A stretch of DNA of 64,000 nucleotides from Prochlorococcus marinus str. MIT 9515. GTDB lineage: Bacteria; Cyanobacteriota; Cyanobacteriia; PCC-6307; Cyanobiaceae. Under the pieces are notes generated by a model. It worked only from the letters and a program-made list of their open reading frames with translations, had not been told where the DNA came from and ran no database searches. Location of the stretch: NCBI RefSeq assembly GCF_000015665.1, contig NC_008817.1:992001-1056000 (forward strand). The letters are read 5' to 3'. Of the stretch, positions 9,051 to 19,317 are shown piece after piece (position 1 is the first letter of the stretch; every line of letters begins with the position of its first letter). The translations under genes and the position numbers were made by a program.

Positions 9051-9668
9051 TTATTGAATATTTTTAAGCCATCTACGTAAAAGTTTTTCTCCTGTTTTTC
9101 CTGACTTTTCAGGATGAAACTGACAAGCAAGTAAATTATCTTGTTCAATTATTGCAGTTAATTTTTCAGAACCATAACTTACATTTGCAGCTATTACATC
9201 AGTATTTGAAGGAACAGCATGATAAGAATGAACAAAATATACCCAATTATTTAATTCTTCATTTCTTAATAAGCTATTTTTTCTTGTTGGAAGAAGTTCA
9301 CACCATCCAACATGAGGAATTCTTTGATTAGGTAATTGAGGAATTTTTTTTATTTGGCCTTTAACTATGCCAAGTCCATTTATTGAGCCTTCATCACTTG
9401 ATTCAAAAAGCAATTGTAATCCAAGACAAATTCCTAAAAATGATTTTCCACTATTAATCCAGCTTTTAATATCAATTATTAAATCAGTATTAATTAGATT
9501 ATTTATTGCCGGATCGAATGAACCAACCCCAGGTAGTATTAAAGCCTTACAATCTTTTGTTTGGTGCTTATTTTTAATTAAAAGTATTTCTTCTTCAAGA
9601 TTTTCTAAGGCTTTCGTCACGGAATGAATGTTACCCATTCCGTAATCTATAAGTCCTATTTTAGACAA
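9051..9668 (-). CDS. hisH: Imidazole glycerol phosphate synthase, glutaminase subunit HisH
   Basis: Class I glutamine amidotransferase that supplies ammonia to HisF for histidine and AICAR synthesis. At 205 aa it is full length. The catalytic triad is visible: Cys81 in GICLGLQLLF, and His185 and Glu187 in CQFHPEKSG. The N-terminal IGLIDYGMGNIHSV and the ILPGVGSFDPA loop are family hallmarks. It lies 9 bases after trxA and 13 before rsmD. hisF is not in the window. Confidence 0.97.
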   Translation of the reverse strand: MSKIGLIDYGMGNIHSVTKALENLEEEILLIKNKHQTKDCKALILPGVGSFDPAINNLINTDLIIDIKSWINSGKSFLGICLGLQLLFESSDEGSINGLGIVKGQIKKIPQLPNQRIPHVGWCELLPTRKNSLLRNEELNNWVYFVHSYHAVPSNTDVIAANVSYGSEKLTAIIEQDNLLACQFHPEKSGKTGEKLLRRWLKNIQ

Positions 9669-9677
9669 TTCTTTAAT

Positions 9678-10001
9678 TTATAAGTGCTTAGACAAGGTAC
9701 TTGAAAGAGTCGCTTTTGGAACAGCTCCAACGACAGTATCAACCTTTTGACCACCTTTAAATATCATTAAGGTCGGAATACTTCTTATTCCATATTGACT
9801 TGCAACATTTGGATTCTCATCTGTATTCAACTTAAATACCTTGATTTTACCTTCAAAGTCTTTTGAAATTTCCTCAACAACAGGGGCGACCATCCTGCAA
9901 GGACCACACCATGGAGCCCAAAAATCAACTAGGACTGGCAGATCACTTTGCAAAACTTCTTTGTCAAATGAAGAATCAGTTACGGCGGGAGCTGATGACA
10001 T
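9678..10001 (-). CDS. trxA: Thioredoxin
   Basis: Soluble dithiol-disulfide reductase, a redox carrier that links photosynthetic electron flow to enzyme activity. At 107 aa it has the classic length. The active site WCGPC is at 31-35, preceded by LVDFWAP. The cis-proline is in [11 protein letters not shown], and the final helix carries VGAVPK. Immediately upstream on the same strand is the Yfr1 RNA (10094-10150), an arrangement known from Prochlorococcus. trxA probably leads the hisH-rsmD transcript. Its promoter would lie in 10002-10093, beyond the Yfr1 terminator. Confidence 0.97.
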   Translation of the reverse strand: MSSAPAVTDSSFDKEVLQSDLPVLVDFWAPWCGPCRMVAPVVEEISKDFEGKIKVFKLNTDENPNVASQYGIRSIPTLMIFKGGQKVDTVVGAVPKATLSSTLSKHL

Positions 10002-10093
10002 AATTTAGATATTCCTTTTAGAAAATTTAGCAGGCTATTCTTTTAAGTGATGATTTCATTACAGATAAACACATTTAAGTAACAAAATGTCTT

Positions 10094-10116
10094 AAAAAAA
10101 GCCCGATAAATCGGGC
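10094..10116 (-). terminator. Rho-independent terminator of Yfr1
   Basis: A 6-bp GC-rich stem, GCCCGA paired with TCGGGC, encloses a TTTA loop and is followed by seven T residues on the minus strand. It forms the 3' end of Yfr1. It would also stop guaB read-through before trxA. Confidence 0.85.
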
Positions 10117-10150
10117 GATTTAGTGTGTGAGGAGTATGGGGTTTCCCCCA
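10094..10150 (-). ncRNA. yfr1: Small regulatory RNA Yfr1
   Basis: Read on the minus strand, this 57-nt segment has the three-part architecture of Yfr1. A 5' hairpin has GGGG pairing with CCCC around an AAA loop (10138-10149). An unpaired linker holds the ultraconserved core ACTCCTCACAC (10125-10135). A terminator hairpin GCCCGA-TTTA-TCGGGC (10101-10116) is followed by seven T residues. The guaB-trxA location is where Yfr1 is described in Prochlorococcus. In strain MED4 Yfr1 is reported to pair with porin mRNAs and repress their translation; that role is transferred by homology. The exact 5' end is inferred from the stem. Confidence 0.93.
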
Positions 10151-10209
10151 TAATTTAATGATAACTCCTAATGAGAAATTTTTTATATTTTAGGAGATAA
10201 GATTTTATA

Positions 10210-11373
10210 TTATTTACCCATTCCAAGCTGTTGAGCTTTTTGATATACTTTTCCCTCTGTTAAAAGAGATGGCGCAATTACAATATCAACATTTTGCATC
10301 TCTTTGATATTTTTAGCTCCAAGAGTACTCATTGATGTCCTAATAGCTCCAAGTAAATTGTGTGTCCCATCATCAAGTATTGCGGGTCCTTTTAATATTC
10401 TCTCTAAGGAACCTGTAGAGCCGACTTCAATTCTTGTACCTCTAGGTAATATAGGACTTGGTGTGGCCATACCCCAATGAAATCCATTGCCCGGAGCACT
10501 TGTTGATTTAGCTATTGGAGAACCAATCATAACTGCGTCAGCACCACAGGCGATGCATTTGCAAATGTCACCACCAGTAACAATTCCTCCATCAGCAATT
10601 ATGGGGACATAACGACCAGTTTCTTGAAAATAATCATCTCTTGCTGAACTACAATCAGAGATTGCTGTTGCTTGGGGGATTCCTATTCCCAATACTCCTC
10701 TCGAAGTGCAAGCTGCTCCTGGGCCGATTCCCACCATAAGACCTGCAACACCTGATTTCATAAGAAGTTCTGCAACTTCATAAGTTACACAATTACCTGC
10801 AACAACTGGTACTTTTAAAGATTGACATAAGCTTTTGATATTTAATGTCTCATTCCCCTCCATACCTAAATGTTCGGTTGAAACTACAGTACCTTGAAGA
10901 AAGAATAAATCTATTTTCGACTTCACAAGTGTTTCTTTAAATTTGATAGCTGCTTGCGGTGTTCCACTTAATGCTGCTATTCCATCTTTTTCTTTAATTT
11001 CGTTAATTCTTTGCAAAATAAGTTCTTGCTTGATGGGTTCTTTATATATTTCTTGCATCAAAGGTACGAATTCATTTTTTCCTACGGAGGAGATTTGACT
11101 TAGTATTTCCTTTGGATTTTCATACCTAGTTTGTATACCTTCCATGTTGAGAACACCAATAGCTCCTAATTTAGAGAGATCTACAGCTGTATTCACATCA
11201 ACAACACTATCCATTGCACTGGCGATAATTGGAATATCTCTTTCAATATTTCCAATTGACCAAGAAGGATTTGTTAATTCGTAATCTAGGGTTCTTGTTC
11301 CTGGCACTAATGCAATTTCATCAATGCCGTAAGCCCTTCTAACTTTTTTGTTTAAGCCAATTTCAATATTCAC
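10210..11373 (-). CDS. guaB: IMP dehydrogenase, GuaB3 type (no CBS domains)
   Basis: Oxidises IMP to XMP, the committed step to GMP. I chose the GTG at 11373 because it gives 387 aa, the length of cyanobacterial GuaB3 proteins, and starts at the conserved pattern NIEIGLNKKVRRAYGIDEIA. The longer frame back to 11511 adds a low-complexity hydrophobic stretch with no family match. Catalytic Cys222 lies in GPGAACTSRG. The phosphate-binding loops IADGGIVTGGD and AVMIGSPIA are present. CBS regulatory domains are absent, as expected for GuaB3. Family members were earlier called IMPDH-related, and a cyanobacterial one has been shown to have IMPDH activity. Confidence 0.9.
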   Translation of the reverse strand: MNIEIGLNKKVRRAYGIDEIALVPGTRTLDYELTNPSWSIGNIERDIPIIASAMDSVVDVNTAVDLSKLGAIGVLNMEGIQTRYENPKEILSQISSVGKNEFVPLMQEIYKEPIKQELILQRINEIKEKDGIAALSGTPQAAIKFKETLVKSKIDLFFLQGTVVSTEHLGMEGNETLNIKSLCQSLKVPVVAGNCVTYEVAELLMKSGVAGLMVGIGPGAACTSRGVLGIGIPQATAISDCSSARDDYFQETGRYVPIIADGGIVTGGDICKCIACGADAVMIGSPIAKSTSAPGNGFHWGMATPSPILPRGTRIEVGSTGSLERILKGPAILDDGTHNLLGAIRTSMSTLGAKNIKEMQNVDIVIAPSLLTEGKVYQKAQQLGMGK

Positions 11374-11551
11374 GGTTTTTTTAATTATTCTGATTAAGTT
11401 AACAACTAAAGGTGTAATAAGCCAATAATTTCTTAAAAACAAAAGAGTTTTTTTATAATTTTGTAGAAATATGAGTATTTGAAAATTAATTATTAGCATT
11501 ATTTTATTCATTCTGACAATGAGGGATTATTATTAAATAAAGGTTTTTAAT

Positions 11552-14143
11552 ATGTCCGATATTGTTGATTCTGGTGATTCTAGTTTGAGTGAAAATAACG
11601 AGCGAATCATTCAAACAGACTTGAGGAATGAAATGTCACGATCATACTTAGAGTATGCAATGAGCGTCATTGTTGGTCGTGCTCTTCCTGATGCAAGAGA
11701 TGGGCTAAAGCCAGTTCACAGAAGGATTCTTTACGCAATGTATGAGCTTGGATTGACAAGCGGTAGGCCTTATAGAAAATGTGCAAGGGTTGTAGGAGAA
11801 GTTTTAGGTAAGTATCATCCTCACGGAGACACTGCTGTTTACGATGCATTAGTACGAATGGCACAAGATTTCTCGATGAGAATGCCACTCATTGATGGCC
11901 ATGGAAATTTCGGCTCAGTAGATAATGATCCTCCCGCTGCGATGAGATATACAGAGTCACGTCTTCAATCCCTAACAGATGAAAGTTTACTTGAGGATAT
12001 TGAATCTGAAACAGTTGATTTTTCCGATAATTTTGATGGATCACAACAAGAACCAACAGTTTTGCCAGCTAGAATACCCCAACTCCTTTTAAATGGATCA
12101 TCAGGTATTGCGGTAGGAATGGCCACTAATATTCCTCCTCATAATTTAGGAGAATTAATTAATGGTCTTAAATCGATAATCAAAAATCCTTTAATGGAAG
12201 ACAAAGAACTTTTTGAATTAATTAAAGGTCCTGATTTTCCAACTGGCGGACAGATCTTAGGCAGAGATGGAATTAAAGAGACTTTCAAGTCTGGGAGAGG
12301 ATCTATAACCATGAGAGGGGTAGCAGATATTGAACAAATAAAATCCCCAGGAAGAGCAGAAAAAGACGCTGTGATAATAACTGAACTTCCATTTCAAACT
12401 AACAAAGCAGCTTTAATAGAGAGAATTGCAGATTTAGTAAATGACAAAAAATTAGAGGGTATTTCTGACATTAGAGATGAAAGTGACAGGGACGGGATGA
12501 GAATTGTAATAGAACTAAAGAGAGATGCCTATCCTCAAGTTGTCTTAAATAATTTATTTAAGTTAACACCTCTACAAAACAACTTTAGTGCAAATATTTT
12601 AGCTCTTGTCAACGGAGAACCTACAACTCTTTCTCTAAGAAAAATGTTGGATGTATTTCTTGATTTTAGAATTGTAACGATTAAAAGAAGAACAACATTC
12701 TTATTGAAAAAAGCAGAGGAAAGAGATCACATTATAAAAGGACTTCTTTTAGCGCTAGAAGCCATGGATAACATTATAAATTTAATAAGATCTGCAAAAG
12801 ATACAACTTCTGCGAGAGAACAATTACAAAAAGATCATGAATTATCTGTTATTCAGGCAGATGCTATTTTACAAATGCAATTAAGAAGATTAACCGCTTT
12901 AGAGGCAGATAAAATCAAATCAGAGCATGATGAACTTACCCGGAAAATTACAGACTATAAAAATATATTGCAGGATAAAGACCGCATTAATGAAATAATT
13001 CTTGAAGAGTTGAGTAAAATAGATGAAAGATTTTCATCCCCAAGGAAAACTGAGATTCTTAATTTAGGGGGTGGTTTAGATGATATTGACCTTATAGCTA
13101 ACGAGAGATCAGTTGTTTTACTAACTTCAGCCGGTTATTTAAAAAGAATGCCAGTTAGTGAATTCGAATCTACCAGCAGAGGTTCAAGAGGTAAAGCCGG
13201 AACAAAAAATCAAGAAGATGATGAAGTTAATTTATTTATAAGCTGTAATGATCATGACACTCTTTTACTTTTCAGTGATCGAGGGGTAGCTTATGCACTT
13301 CCAGCATATCGAGTCCCTATGAGTAGCAGAACAGCCAAAGGTACTCCTTCTGTTCAACTACTTCCAATCCCAAGAGAAGAACAAATCACTTCTATTGTTT
13401 CAGTAGAGTCTTTTGACAATGATCGTTATTTATTAATGCTTACTAAAGCTGGATTTATTAAAAGAACTCCATTATCAGCTTTTTCAAAAATACGTTCAAA
13501 TGGTTTAATAGCAATTAACCTAGAAGAGGGAGATGCCTTAACTTGGGTCAGATTATCAAAAGAAGGCGATAGTGTATTAATTGGATCAAGCAAAGGAATG
13601 ACGATTCATTTCAGGTTAGATAATAATGAATTAAGGCCTCTTGGCAGAACTGCGAGAGGTGTTAAATCTATGAACTTAAAGGATGGAGATAAACTTGTAT
13701 CCATGGATGTTTTAACTTCTGATCTAGTTGACCAATTAGCAAGTCTTGAGAATGAAAATGACGAAGATATTGAAAGCAATTCATCAAAGGGGCCATGGGT
13801 TTTAGTAGCTAGTGCTTTTGGTCTAGGGAAGAGGGTCCCAGTAGCTCAATTTAGATTGCAAAAAAGAGCGGGAATGGGTTTAAGAGCAATAAAATTCAGA
13901 ATTAAAGATGATTCACTCGTAGGACTTAAGGTTCTTGGAGAAGGTGAAGAATTAATTTTTGTCACCGAGAGAGGAGTTATCGTAAGAACAAATGCCGATA
14001 AAATTTCGCAACAATCAAGAGCTGCTACAGGAGTAAGATTACAACGGCTAGACGATGGTGATCATTTATCTGAAGTTGTGTTAGTTCCACATGAGCAAAT
14101 CGATGATTCAGATCAATTAATGACTAAAGAAGAAGAGCTCTAA
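11552..14143 (+). CDS. gyrA: DNA gyrase subunit A
   Basis: Breaks and rejoins DNA for ATP-driven negative supercoiling together with GyrB. At 863 aa it is full length. The N-terminal winged-helix domain has [20 protein letters not shown], then [18 protein letters not shown]. The catalytic tyrosine is Tyr133 in AMRYTESRL. The tower and coiled-coil follow, then a C-terminal domain of beta-pinwheel repeats from about residue 520. The canonical GyrA box QRRGGKG is not seen. The matching place reads [11 protein letters not shown] (about 537-547). An acidic C-terminal tail ends TKEEEL. Divergent from guaB; crtL follows after 25 bases. Confidence 0.96.
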   Translation: MSDIVDSGDSSLSENNERIIQTDLRNEMSRSYLEYAMSVIVGRALPDARDGLKPVHRRILYAMYELGLTSGRPYRKCARVVGEVLGKYHPHGDTAVYDALVRMAQDFSMRMPLIDGHGNFGSVDNDPPAAMRYTESRLQSLTDESLLEDIESETVDFSDNFDGSQQEPTVLPARIPQLLLNGSSGIAVGMATNIPPHNLGELINGLKSIIKNPLMEDKELFELIKGPDFPTGGQILGRDGIKETFKSGRGSITMRGVADIEQIKSPGRAEKDAVIITELPFQTNKAALIERIADLVNDKKLEGISDIRDESDRDGMRIVIELKRDAYPQVVLNNLFKLTPLQNNFSANILALVNGEPTTLSLRKMLDVFLDFRIVTIKRRTTFLLKKAEERDHIIKGLLLALEAMDNIINLIRSAKDTTSAREQLQKDHELSVIQADAILQMQLRRLTALEADKIKSEHDELTRKITDYKNILQDKDRINEIILEELSKIDERFSSPRKTEILNLGGGLDDIDLIANERSVVLLTSAGYLKRMPVSEFESTSRGSRGKAGTKNQEDDEVNLFISCNDHDTLLLFSDRGVAYALPAYRVPMSSRTAKGTPSVQLLPIPREEQITSIVSVESFDNDRYLLMLTKAGFIKRTPLSAFSKIRSNGLIAINLEEGDALTWVRLSKEGDSVLIGSSKGMTIHFRLDNNELRPLGRTARGVKSMNLKDGDKLVSMDVLTSDLVDQLASLENENDEDIESNSSKGPWVLVASAFGLGKRVPVAQFRLQKRAGMGLRAIKFRIKDDSLVGLKVLGEGEELIFVTERGVIVRTNADKISQQSRAATGVRLQRLDDGDHLSEVVLVPHEQIDDSDQLMTKEEEL

Positions 14144-14168
14144 CAAAGTAGGAGATTAAACCGTTCCC

Positions 14169-15380
14169 ATGGAAATACTTGATATTTTAATTTTAGGTTC
14201 TGGACCTGCAGCATTATGTTTAGCCTCAGAATTAGCTAAACAAAATCTTAATATAATGGGAATATCAACAAAATCTCCTTATGAAAAGTGGGAAAATACC
14301 TACGGGATTTGGGCCTCTGAATTAGAAGAATTAGGTTTAGATTCTTTGTTATCTCATAGATGGTCAAAAACTTTGAGCTACTTTGGAGATGGATTGAATA
14401 AGAAAGGGAATAATCCAACAAAACATTTTTATGATTATGGATTAATAAATCAGGAAGCTTTTCAGAATGAACTTTTAAAATCCTGCAAAGATATTCAATG
14501 GTTGAATGAAACTGCAAAATTAATAAAATCAGAAAATAAACATTCTGAAGTAATTTGTTTTTCTGGATTAACACTAAAGGCAAGATTAGTAATTGATGCC
14601 AGTGGACACAATAGTAAATTTATTAAAAGGCCACTTTTAAAAGAAGTCGCCCAGCAAGCTGCTTATGGGATAGTAGGGAAATTCTCTTCTCCTCCTGTAA
14701 ATAAAGACCAATTTGTTTTGATGGATTTTCGTTCTGACCACTTAAATAATGAAGAGTTGTTAGAGTCTCCCTCTTTTCTTTATGCAATGGATCTTGGAAG
14801 TGAAACTTATTTTGTTGAGGAGACATCACTGGCTAGTTATCCTGCTTTATCTCAGGATCATCTAAAAAAAAGACTTTTAAGTAGGTTAAATAATAAAGGT
14901 GTAAAAATAGAAGAGATTTTCCATGAAGAAATTTGCTTATTCCCTATGAATTTGCCCTTACCATATAAAAACCAATCAGTTCTTGGTTTTGGAGGTTCAG
15001 CAAGTATGGTTCATCCTGCTTCGGGATATATGATTGGATCATTATTAAGAAGAGCTCCATTTCTTGCCAAAAAATTAGCAATCTTTCTGAAAGAACCACA
15101 ATATAGTTCAAGAGAATTGGCGACAAGAGGTTGGTCAGTCTTATGGCCATATGAATTAACTCAAAGACATAAACTTTATCAATATGGATTAAGGAGATTG
15201 ATGAGCTTTGATGAGAGTAGATTAAGAAGTTTCTTTTCTAATTTCTTCAAATTATCAACAAAAGAATGGGTAGGTTTTCTTACCAATACTCTTCCGTTAC
15301 CAAAACTAATTTATGTAATGAGTAAAATGTTTATTAATTCACCTTTAAAAGTTAAGCTTGGGATGTTGAAGATCAAATAA
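14169..15380 (+). CDS. crtL: Lycopene cyclase, CrtL type
   Basis: FAD/NAD-dependent enzyme that closes the end rings of lycopene in carotenoid synthesis at the membrane. At 403 aa it fits the plant/cyanobacterial CrtL family. The dinucleotide-binding loop is ILGSGPAALCLASEL near residues 8-22. The signature YGIWASELEELGL follows, and the conserved LGFGGSASMVHPASGYMIG lies in the C-terminal half. Prochlorococcus has two such genes, a beta-cyclase and an epsilon/beta-cyclase. From position after gyrA and general pattern I lean to the beta type (crtL-b), but sequence alone does not settle it. Start ATG at 14169 follows a GGAGATT stretch that could serve as a ribosome binding site. Confidence 0.87.
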   Translation: MEILDILILGSGPAALCLASELAKQNLNIMGISTKSPYEKWENTYGIWASELEELGLDSLLSHRWSKTLSYFGDGLNKKGNNPTKHFYDYGLINQEAFQNELLKSCKDIQWLNETAKLIKSENKHSEVICFSGLTLKARLVIDASGHNSKFIKRPLLKEVAQQAAYGIVGKFSSPPVNKDQFVLMDFRSDHLNNEELLESPSFLYAMDLGSETYFVEETSLASYPALSQDHLKKRLLSRLNNKGVKIEEIFHEEICLFPMNLPLPYKNQSVLGFGGSASMVHPASGYMIGSLLRRAPFLAKKLAIFLKEPQYSSRELATRGWSVLWPYELTQRHKLYQYGLRRLMSFDESRLRSFFSNFFKLSTKEWVGFLTNTLPLPKLIYVMSKMFINSPLKVKLGMLKIK

Positions 15381-15386
15381 GTTTTT

Positions 15387-16970
15387 TCACAATTGCCAAT
15401 CTTCAATTCTTATCTCAGGAAATATATTGTCTTCTTCTTCAATATCTTCAATAAATTTGAAGTCAACAATAGATCTTTTTTCTAACATATCAATTAATTT
15501 CCAGAATCTGAAAAGATGCCTATCAATCCTTTCTTTGGCGAGTTCAGTCGTTGTTCCTGCTCTTAAGATAAAACTCCAATCAGAAGATTCAGAAAGAAGT
15601 AACTCTCTTGCTGCTTGTTTTAATAATCTTATAGAAAAAGCATCATTAAAGTTTCTGGAAGATAATTCAACAAAAACAGAACCTGCTTTAGTGATTTTTG
15701 GCACTATCCATGCATTTTTATCATTAAGCCAATAATTGTGATACCCCCCCTGTCCCCAACTTGATGGAGAGGGATCACAAATTTGAATATTAGGTTTATT
15801 AAGAAGAATTTCCTTTAGATTTGTAAGCTTAATTGAATATTTTATAGATTTTCTAAGAATATTTTCAATAAATCTTGGTCCTTCATACCACCAATGTCCA
15901 AATAATTCAGCATCAAATGGAGCTATCAACAATGGATCAAATGATGATGATAAGGAAAGGTTCTTCAATTGTTTAGATCTTGATAAAAGATATTGATCAG
16001 AATGTTCTTCAATTTTTTTTATAGCTTCATCTTCTTTATAAAATTCTTTTTTGCCTAATGAGGCTTCATTGTTTGTAATCCTATAAAATTTTAATCCTAA
16101 AGGCCTGCTTGTTGTAATGCCTTTTTTTTGTAGTTCTGTGGAAGACAATTCCCAACCTAAGTCTTTATGATATTCTCTATAAACAGGGTCACCGGGGAAT
16201 CCTTCTCTTGAAGACCACACTGGCAATGTTGATTCACTATCTCTACCAAAAAAAGCGACACCTTTCTTTGAACAAATAGGCGCATAAACTCCATACCTTG
16301 GCCTTGGAGATCCATTTAAAATACCATGACCATCTAAAACTGCATATCTTATCCCGCAATTACATAAAATCTCATCTAAATTCTCATAATAAGCGCACTC
16401 AGGTAACCAAATTCCTAAGGGTCTTGCTCCAAAAATAAGTTCATGATTTCTGATCGCAGTTTTTATTTGACCTAATACTGTCTCAGGGTTTTCTCTAAGA
16501 ATTGGTAAATATCCATGAGTAGCTGCACATGTAAGGATATCTAAGTTACCAGTTATAAATAAATTTTTAAATCTCTCTACTAAATCTCCATTGCACTCTT
16601 CCCAATATAAATAATTGTTTTTTATATTCCTCATAAGAAATTCAGAGGCAGCTTGTTCTTCATGAGGCAAATCACTCAGAAATTCTATTCTTGTTTTAAT
16701 CCATGACGAGAATTTTTTTTGAATTTGTTTATTTTTTAAAAGAGATAATAAGGTCGGAGATAAACTGAGAGTTAATTTTGTATTACAAGCATCTTGCTTT
16801 TTACTAGATTCCATGACTTTAAGCAATGGAATATAACATTCAAGGATTGCTTGGAATAACCAATCCTCTTCTAAGGAATTCTTTTCATTTTTCCTGACAT
16901 ACGGAAGATGAGCATGTAAAACTATTGCCAGTCTGCCTAAGTAATTTTTATTAGGGGAAGGCCCATTCAT
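15387..16970 (-). CDS. Glycoside hydrolase family 57 protein (1,4-alpha-glucan branching type)
   Basis: Acts on alpha-glucan (glycogen), most likely as a branching enzyme. At 527 aa it has the right size for the GH57/DUF1957 subgroup. The N-terminal LAIVLHAHLPYVRK is GH57 motif 1. The nucleophile is Glu191 in GIWLPECAYY, and the acid/base is Asp353 in APFDAELFGHWWYEGP. The C-terminal helical domain is present. It converges on crtL with 6 bases between stops. malQ (33080-34600) is the other glucan enzyme in the window. Branching activity is inferred from family membership; some relatives are amylases. Confidence 0.85.
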   Translation of the reverse strand: MNGPSPNKNYLGRLAIVLHAHLPYVRKNEKNSLEEDWLFQAILECYIPLLKVMESSKKQDACNTKLTLSLSPTLLSLLKNKQIQKKFSSWIKTRIEFLSDLPHEEQAASEFLMRNIKNNYLYWEECNGDLVERFKNLFITGNLDILTCAATHGYLPILRENPETVLGQIKTAIRNHELIFGARPLGIWLPECAYYENLDEILCNCGIRYAVLDGHGILNGSPRPRYGVYAPICSKKGVAFFGRDSESTLPVWSSREGFPGDPVYREYHKDLGWELSSTELQKKGITTSRPLGLKFYRITNNEASLGKKEFYKEDEAIKKIEEHSDQYLLSRSKQLKNLSLSSSFDPLLIAPFDAELFGHWWYEGPRFIENILRKSIKYSIKLTNLKEILLNKPNIQICDPSPSSWGQGGYHNYWLNDKNAWIVPKITKAGSVFVELSSRNFNDAFSIRLLKQAARELLLSESSDWSFILRAGTTTELAKERIDRHLFRFWKLIDMLEKRSIVDFKFIEDIEEEDNIFPEIRIEDWQL

Positions 16971-17191
16971 ACTTTTTTATGACTTTAAAATATAAAAATT
17001 CACCTATAGGCAAATATTTAGCTATTTATTTTCAATCAAGAATACTTTATTTAATTAATATAAATACTTTTATTTATAATAATTTAACCAATAATGTATG
17101 AATATGATTTCTTTACTTTTAATTTAAAATTAATCCAAATCTAGTAATTTTTTTTTAATTGGCTTAATATGGATAAAGATACATTTAGTTA

Positions 17192-18832
17192 ATGTCCAAA
17201 GATCCAGGCAGAATATTGATCTTTGATACAACTCTTAGAGATGGAGAACAATCTCCTGGCGCAAGTTTAAATCTTGAAGAGAAACTTGCAATTGCGCATC
17301 AACTTGCAAGATTAGGTGTAGATGTTATTGAAGCAGGTTTTCCTTTTGCAAGTCCTGGAGATTTCAAAGCAGTAAATAAAATTTCAGAAGTAGTTGGAGG
17401 AGAAAATGGTCCAATAATTTGTGGTTTAGCAAGGGCTTCTACAAGTGATATAAAAGCTTGTTACGAAGCCATAATTCCCGCTCCTAAAAAAAGAATACAT
17501 ACTTTCATAGCTACTAGCGATATCCACCTAAAACATAAACTCAGGAAATCAAGAAAAGATGTTCTTTCAATTGTTCCTGAAATGGTCAGTTATGCTAAAT
17601 CATTAGTCGATGATATTGAATTTTCCTGTGAAGATGCATCAAGGAGTGATCCCGAATTCCTTTATGAAGTAATTCAACTAGCAATAACATCAGGTGCTAC
17701 AACAATTAATATTCCTGACACTGTTGGCTTCACGACTCCGAGTGAATTTGGGAAGCTTATTTTTGATATTAATAAAAATGTTCCAAACATTGATGAGGCA
17801 GTTATTTCCGTTCATGGTCATAATGATTTAGGATTGGCAGTTGCAAATTTCCTAGAAGCAGCAAAAAATGGAGCAAGGCAACTTGAATGCACCATTAATG
17901 GTATAGGTGAGAGAGCTGGAAATGCATCACTAGAAGAATTAGTAATGGCATTACACGTAAGAAAAAGCTTTTTTAATAGTTTCTTTGGAAGAAGTTCAGA
18001 TTCACCCACGCCTCTTACAGCAATAAGAACAGAAGAAATAACAAAAACTTCACGGTTAGTATCAAACTTAACTGGAATGAATGTTCAGCCCAATAAAGCT
18101 ATTGTTGGAGCAAATGCTTTTGCTCATGAGTCAGGAATCCATCAGGATGGAGTACTAAAAAATAGGCTTACGTATGAAATTATTGATGCAAAAACTGTTG
18201 GTTTGAATGATAATAAAATCTCTTTAGGGAAACTTAGTGGTAGAAGTGCAGTTAGAGCAAGATTAGAAGAGATGGGATACGATTTAAGTAGGGAAGATTT
18301 GAATGATGCATTTGCTCGTTTCAAAGATCTAGCTGATAGAAAACGAGAAATTACTGATAGAGATTTAGAAGCTATCGTTAGTGAACAGGTTCAACTTCCT
18401 GAATCTAGGTTTCAACTAAGTCACGTTCAAGTTAGTTGTGGCAGTACATCTAAGCCTACAGCTACAGTTACTATATTAAATACAGAGACACATACTGAAG
18501 ATACTTCTGTTGCCATAGGTACTGGACCTGTAGATGCGGTTTGCGAAGCAATAAATGAACTTGCTAAAGTTCCAAATGAATTAATTGAGTTTTCAGTTAA
18601 ATCTGTGACGGAAGGTATAGATGCATTAGGTGAAGTTACCATAAGAATTAGGAATAAGAATAAAATATATTCAGGACATTCTGCAGATACAGACGTGGTT
18701 GTTGCAGCTGCAAATGCTTTTTTAAATGCTTTAAACAGGCTTATCTTTTCAGAAAAAAAAGAATGTATTCATCCCCAATTTGATAATTTAGAAAATTCTG
18801 AAAAAAAAGTATTTTCAAATCCCAAAAATTAA
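17192..18832 (+). CDS. leuA: 2-isopropylmalate synthase
   Basis: Condenses 2-ketoisovalerate with acetyl-CoA in the first committed step of leucine synthesis. At 546 aa it is the long bacterial form. The metal and substrate loop [15 protein letters not shown] is at residues 12-26, the metal-binding HGHNDLGLA lies in the barrel, and [13 protein letters not shown] follows. From about residue 390 a C-terminal LeuA regulatory domain is present ([16 protein letters not shown]), so leucine feedback is likely. Upstream lie 221 AT-rich bases without a visible leader peptide. A palindrome covers its stop codon. Confidence 0.97.
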   Translation: MSKDPGRILIFDTTLRDGEQSPGASLNLEEKLAIAHQLARLGVDVIEAGFPFASPGDFKAVNKISEVVGGENGPIICGLARASTSDIKACYEAIIPAPKKRIHTFIATSDIHLKHKLRKSRKDVLSIVPEMVSYAKSLVDDIEFSCEDASRSDPEFLYEVIQLAITSGATTINIPDTVGFTTPSEFGKLIFDINKNVPNIDEAVISVHGHNDLGLAVANFLEAAKNGARQLECTINGIGERAGNASLEELVMALHVRKSFFNSFFGRSSDSPTPLTAIRTEEITKTSRLVSNLTGMNVQPNKAIVGANAFAHESGIHQDGVLKNRLTYEIIDAKTVGLNDNKISLGKLSGRSAVRARLEEMGYDLSREDLNDAFARFKDLADRKREITDRDLEAIVSEQVQLPESRFQLSHVQVSCGSTSKPTATVTILNTETHTEDTSVAIGTGPVDAVCEAINELAKVPNELIEFSVKSVTEGIDALGEVTIRIRNKNKIYSGHSADTDVVVAAANAFLNALNRLIFSEKKECIHPQFDNLENSEKKVFSNPKN

Positions 18833-18847
18833 ATTAATTTTGGGATT
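18818..18847 (+). terminator. Possible terminator hairpin at the leuA stop
   Basis: The arms AATCCCAAAA and TTTTGGGATT can pair to give a 10-bp stem around an AT-rich loop. The stop codon of leuA lies inside. No strong T-run follows, so a true rho-independent terminator is uncertain. It could act as an mRNA 3'-end stabiliser instead. Confidence 0.4.
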
Positions 18848-18916
18848 ATTAACTTTAGCTAAAATCTCGTTACCAATAATGTAGATTAAAGGTCGAAGTT
18901 TAAATTTAGTCAAATA

Positions 18917-19309
18917 ATGAGAGAAAGGGTATTTGGATATTGGACTCTTGCATGGGCCGGTTTGATCAGTAATATAATTGCTTTACCCATAATTGCTTTA
19001 ATAATAAGTTATGGTCCCCCATTAAAAGTGGCTAATATTGCTATTGCTATAAGCCTTGGCTGGCCTTCAGCAATAGTTGGAATCGTTGCTTCTTCCGCTC
19101 TTTTGGCTGAGAAGAAATGGGGAATCACCTTGGCTTTAGTATCTCTTTCAATGATAATTTCTGGAACGATCCCATATTCTATTGTTCGATTAGTCAACTT
19201 TAAAGATCTTTTTGGAATAGGTGGATTAACACTTTTATCTGCTTTATTTGCCTTATTGGCTTTAATCTATTGGTGCAATCCAAGACACAGAAGAACTATT
19301 AGATTATAA
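18917..19309 (+). CDS. Small integral membrane protein of unknown function, 130 aa
   Basis: Four hydrophobic segments can be counted: near residues 10-32, 37-65, 69-90 and 98-120. Short connecting loops and a basic tail (CNPRHRRTIRL) point to an inside C-terminus. I recognise no motif or family. It starts 85 bases after leuA on the same strand and ends 8 bases before the stop of the convergent 7TM-HD gene. Base composition is like its neighbours. The clear membrane topology and codon use argue for a real gene, but no function can be given. Confidence 0.7.
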   Translation: MRERVFGYWTLAWAGLISNIIALPIIALIISYGPPLKVANIAIAISLGWPSAIVGIVASSALLAEKKWGITLALVSLSMIISGTIPYSIVRLVNFKDLFGIGGLTLLSALFALLALIYWCNPRHRRTIRL

Positions 19310-19317
19310 ATATTAGA

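Noticed and set aside
11374-11511. N-terminal extension of guaB to an upstream ATG at 11511
   Set aside because: The 46 extra residues are hydrophobic low-complexity sequence (LIINFQILIFLQN-like). The GTG at 11373 gives exactly the family length and conserved start.
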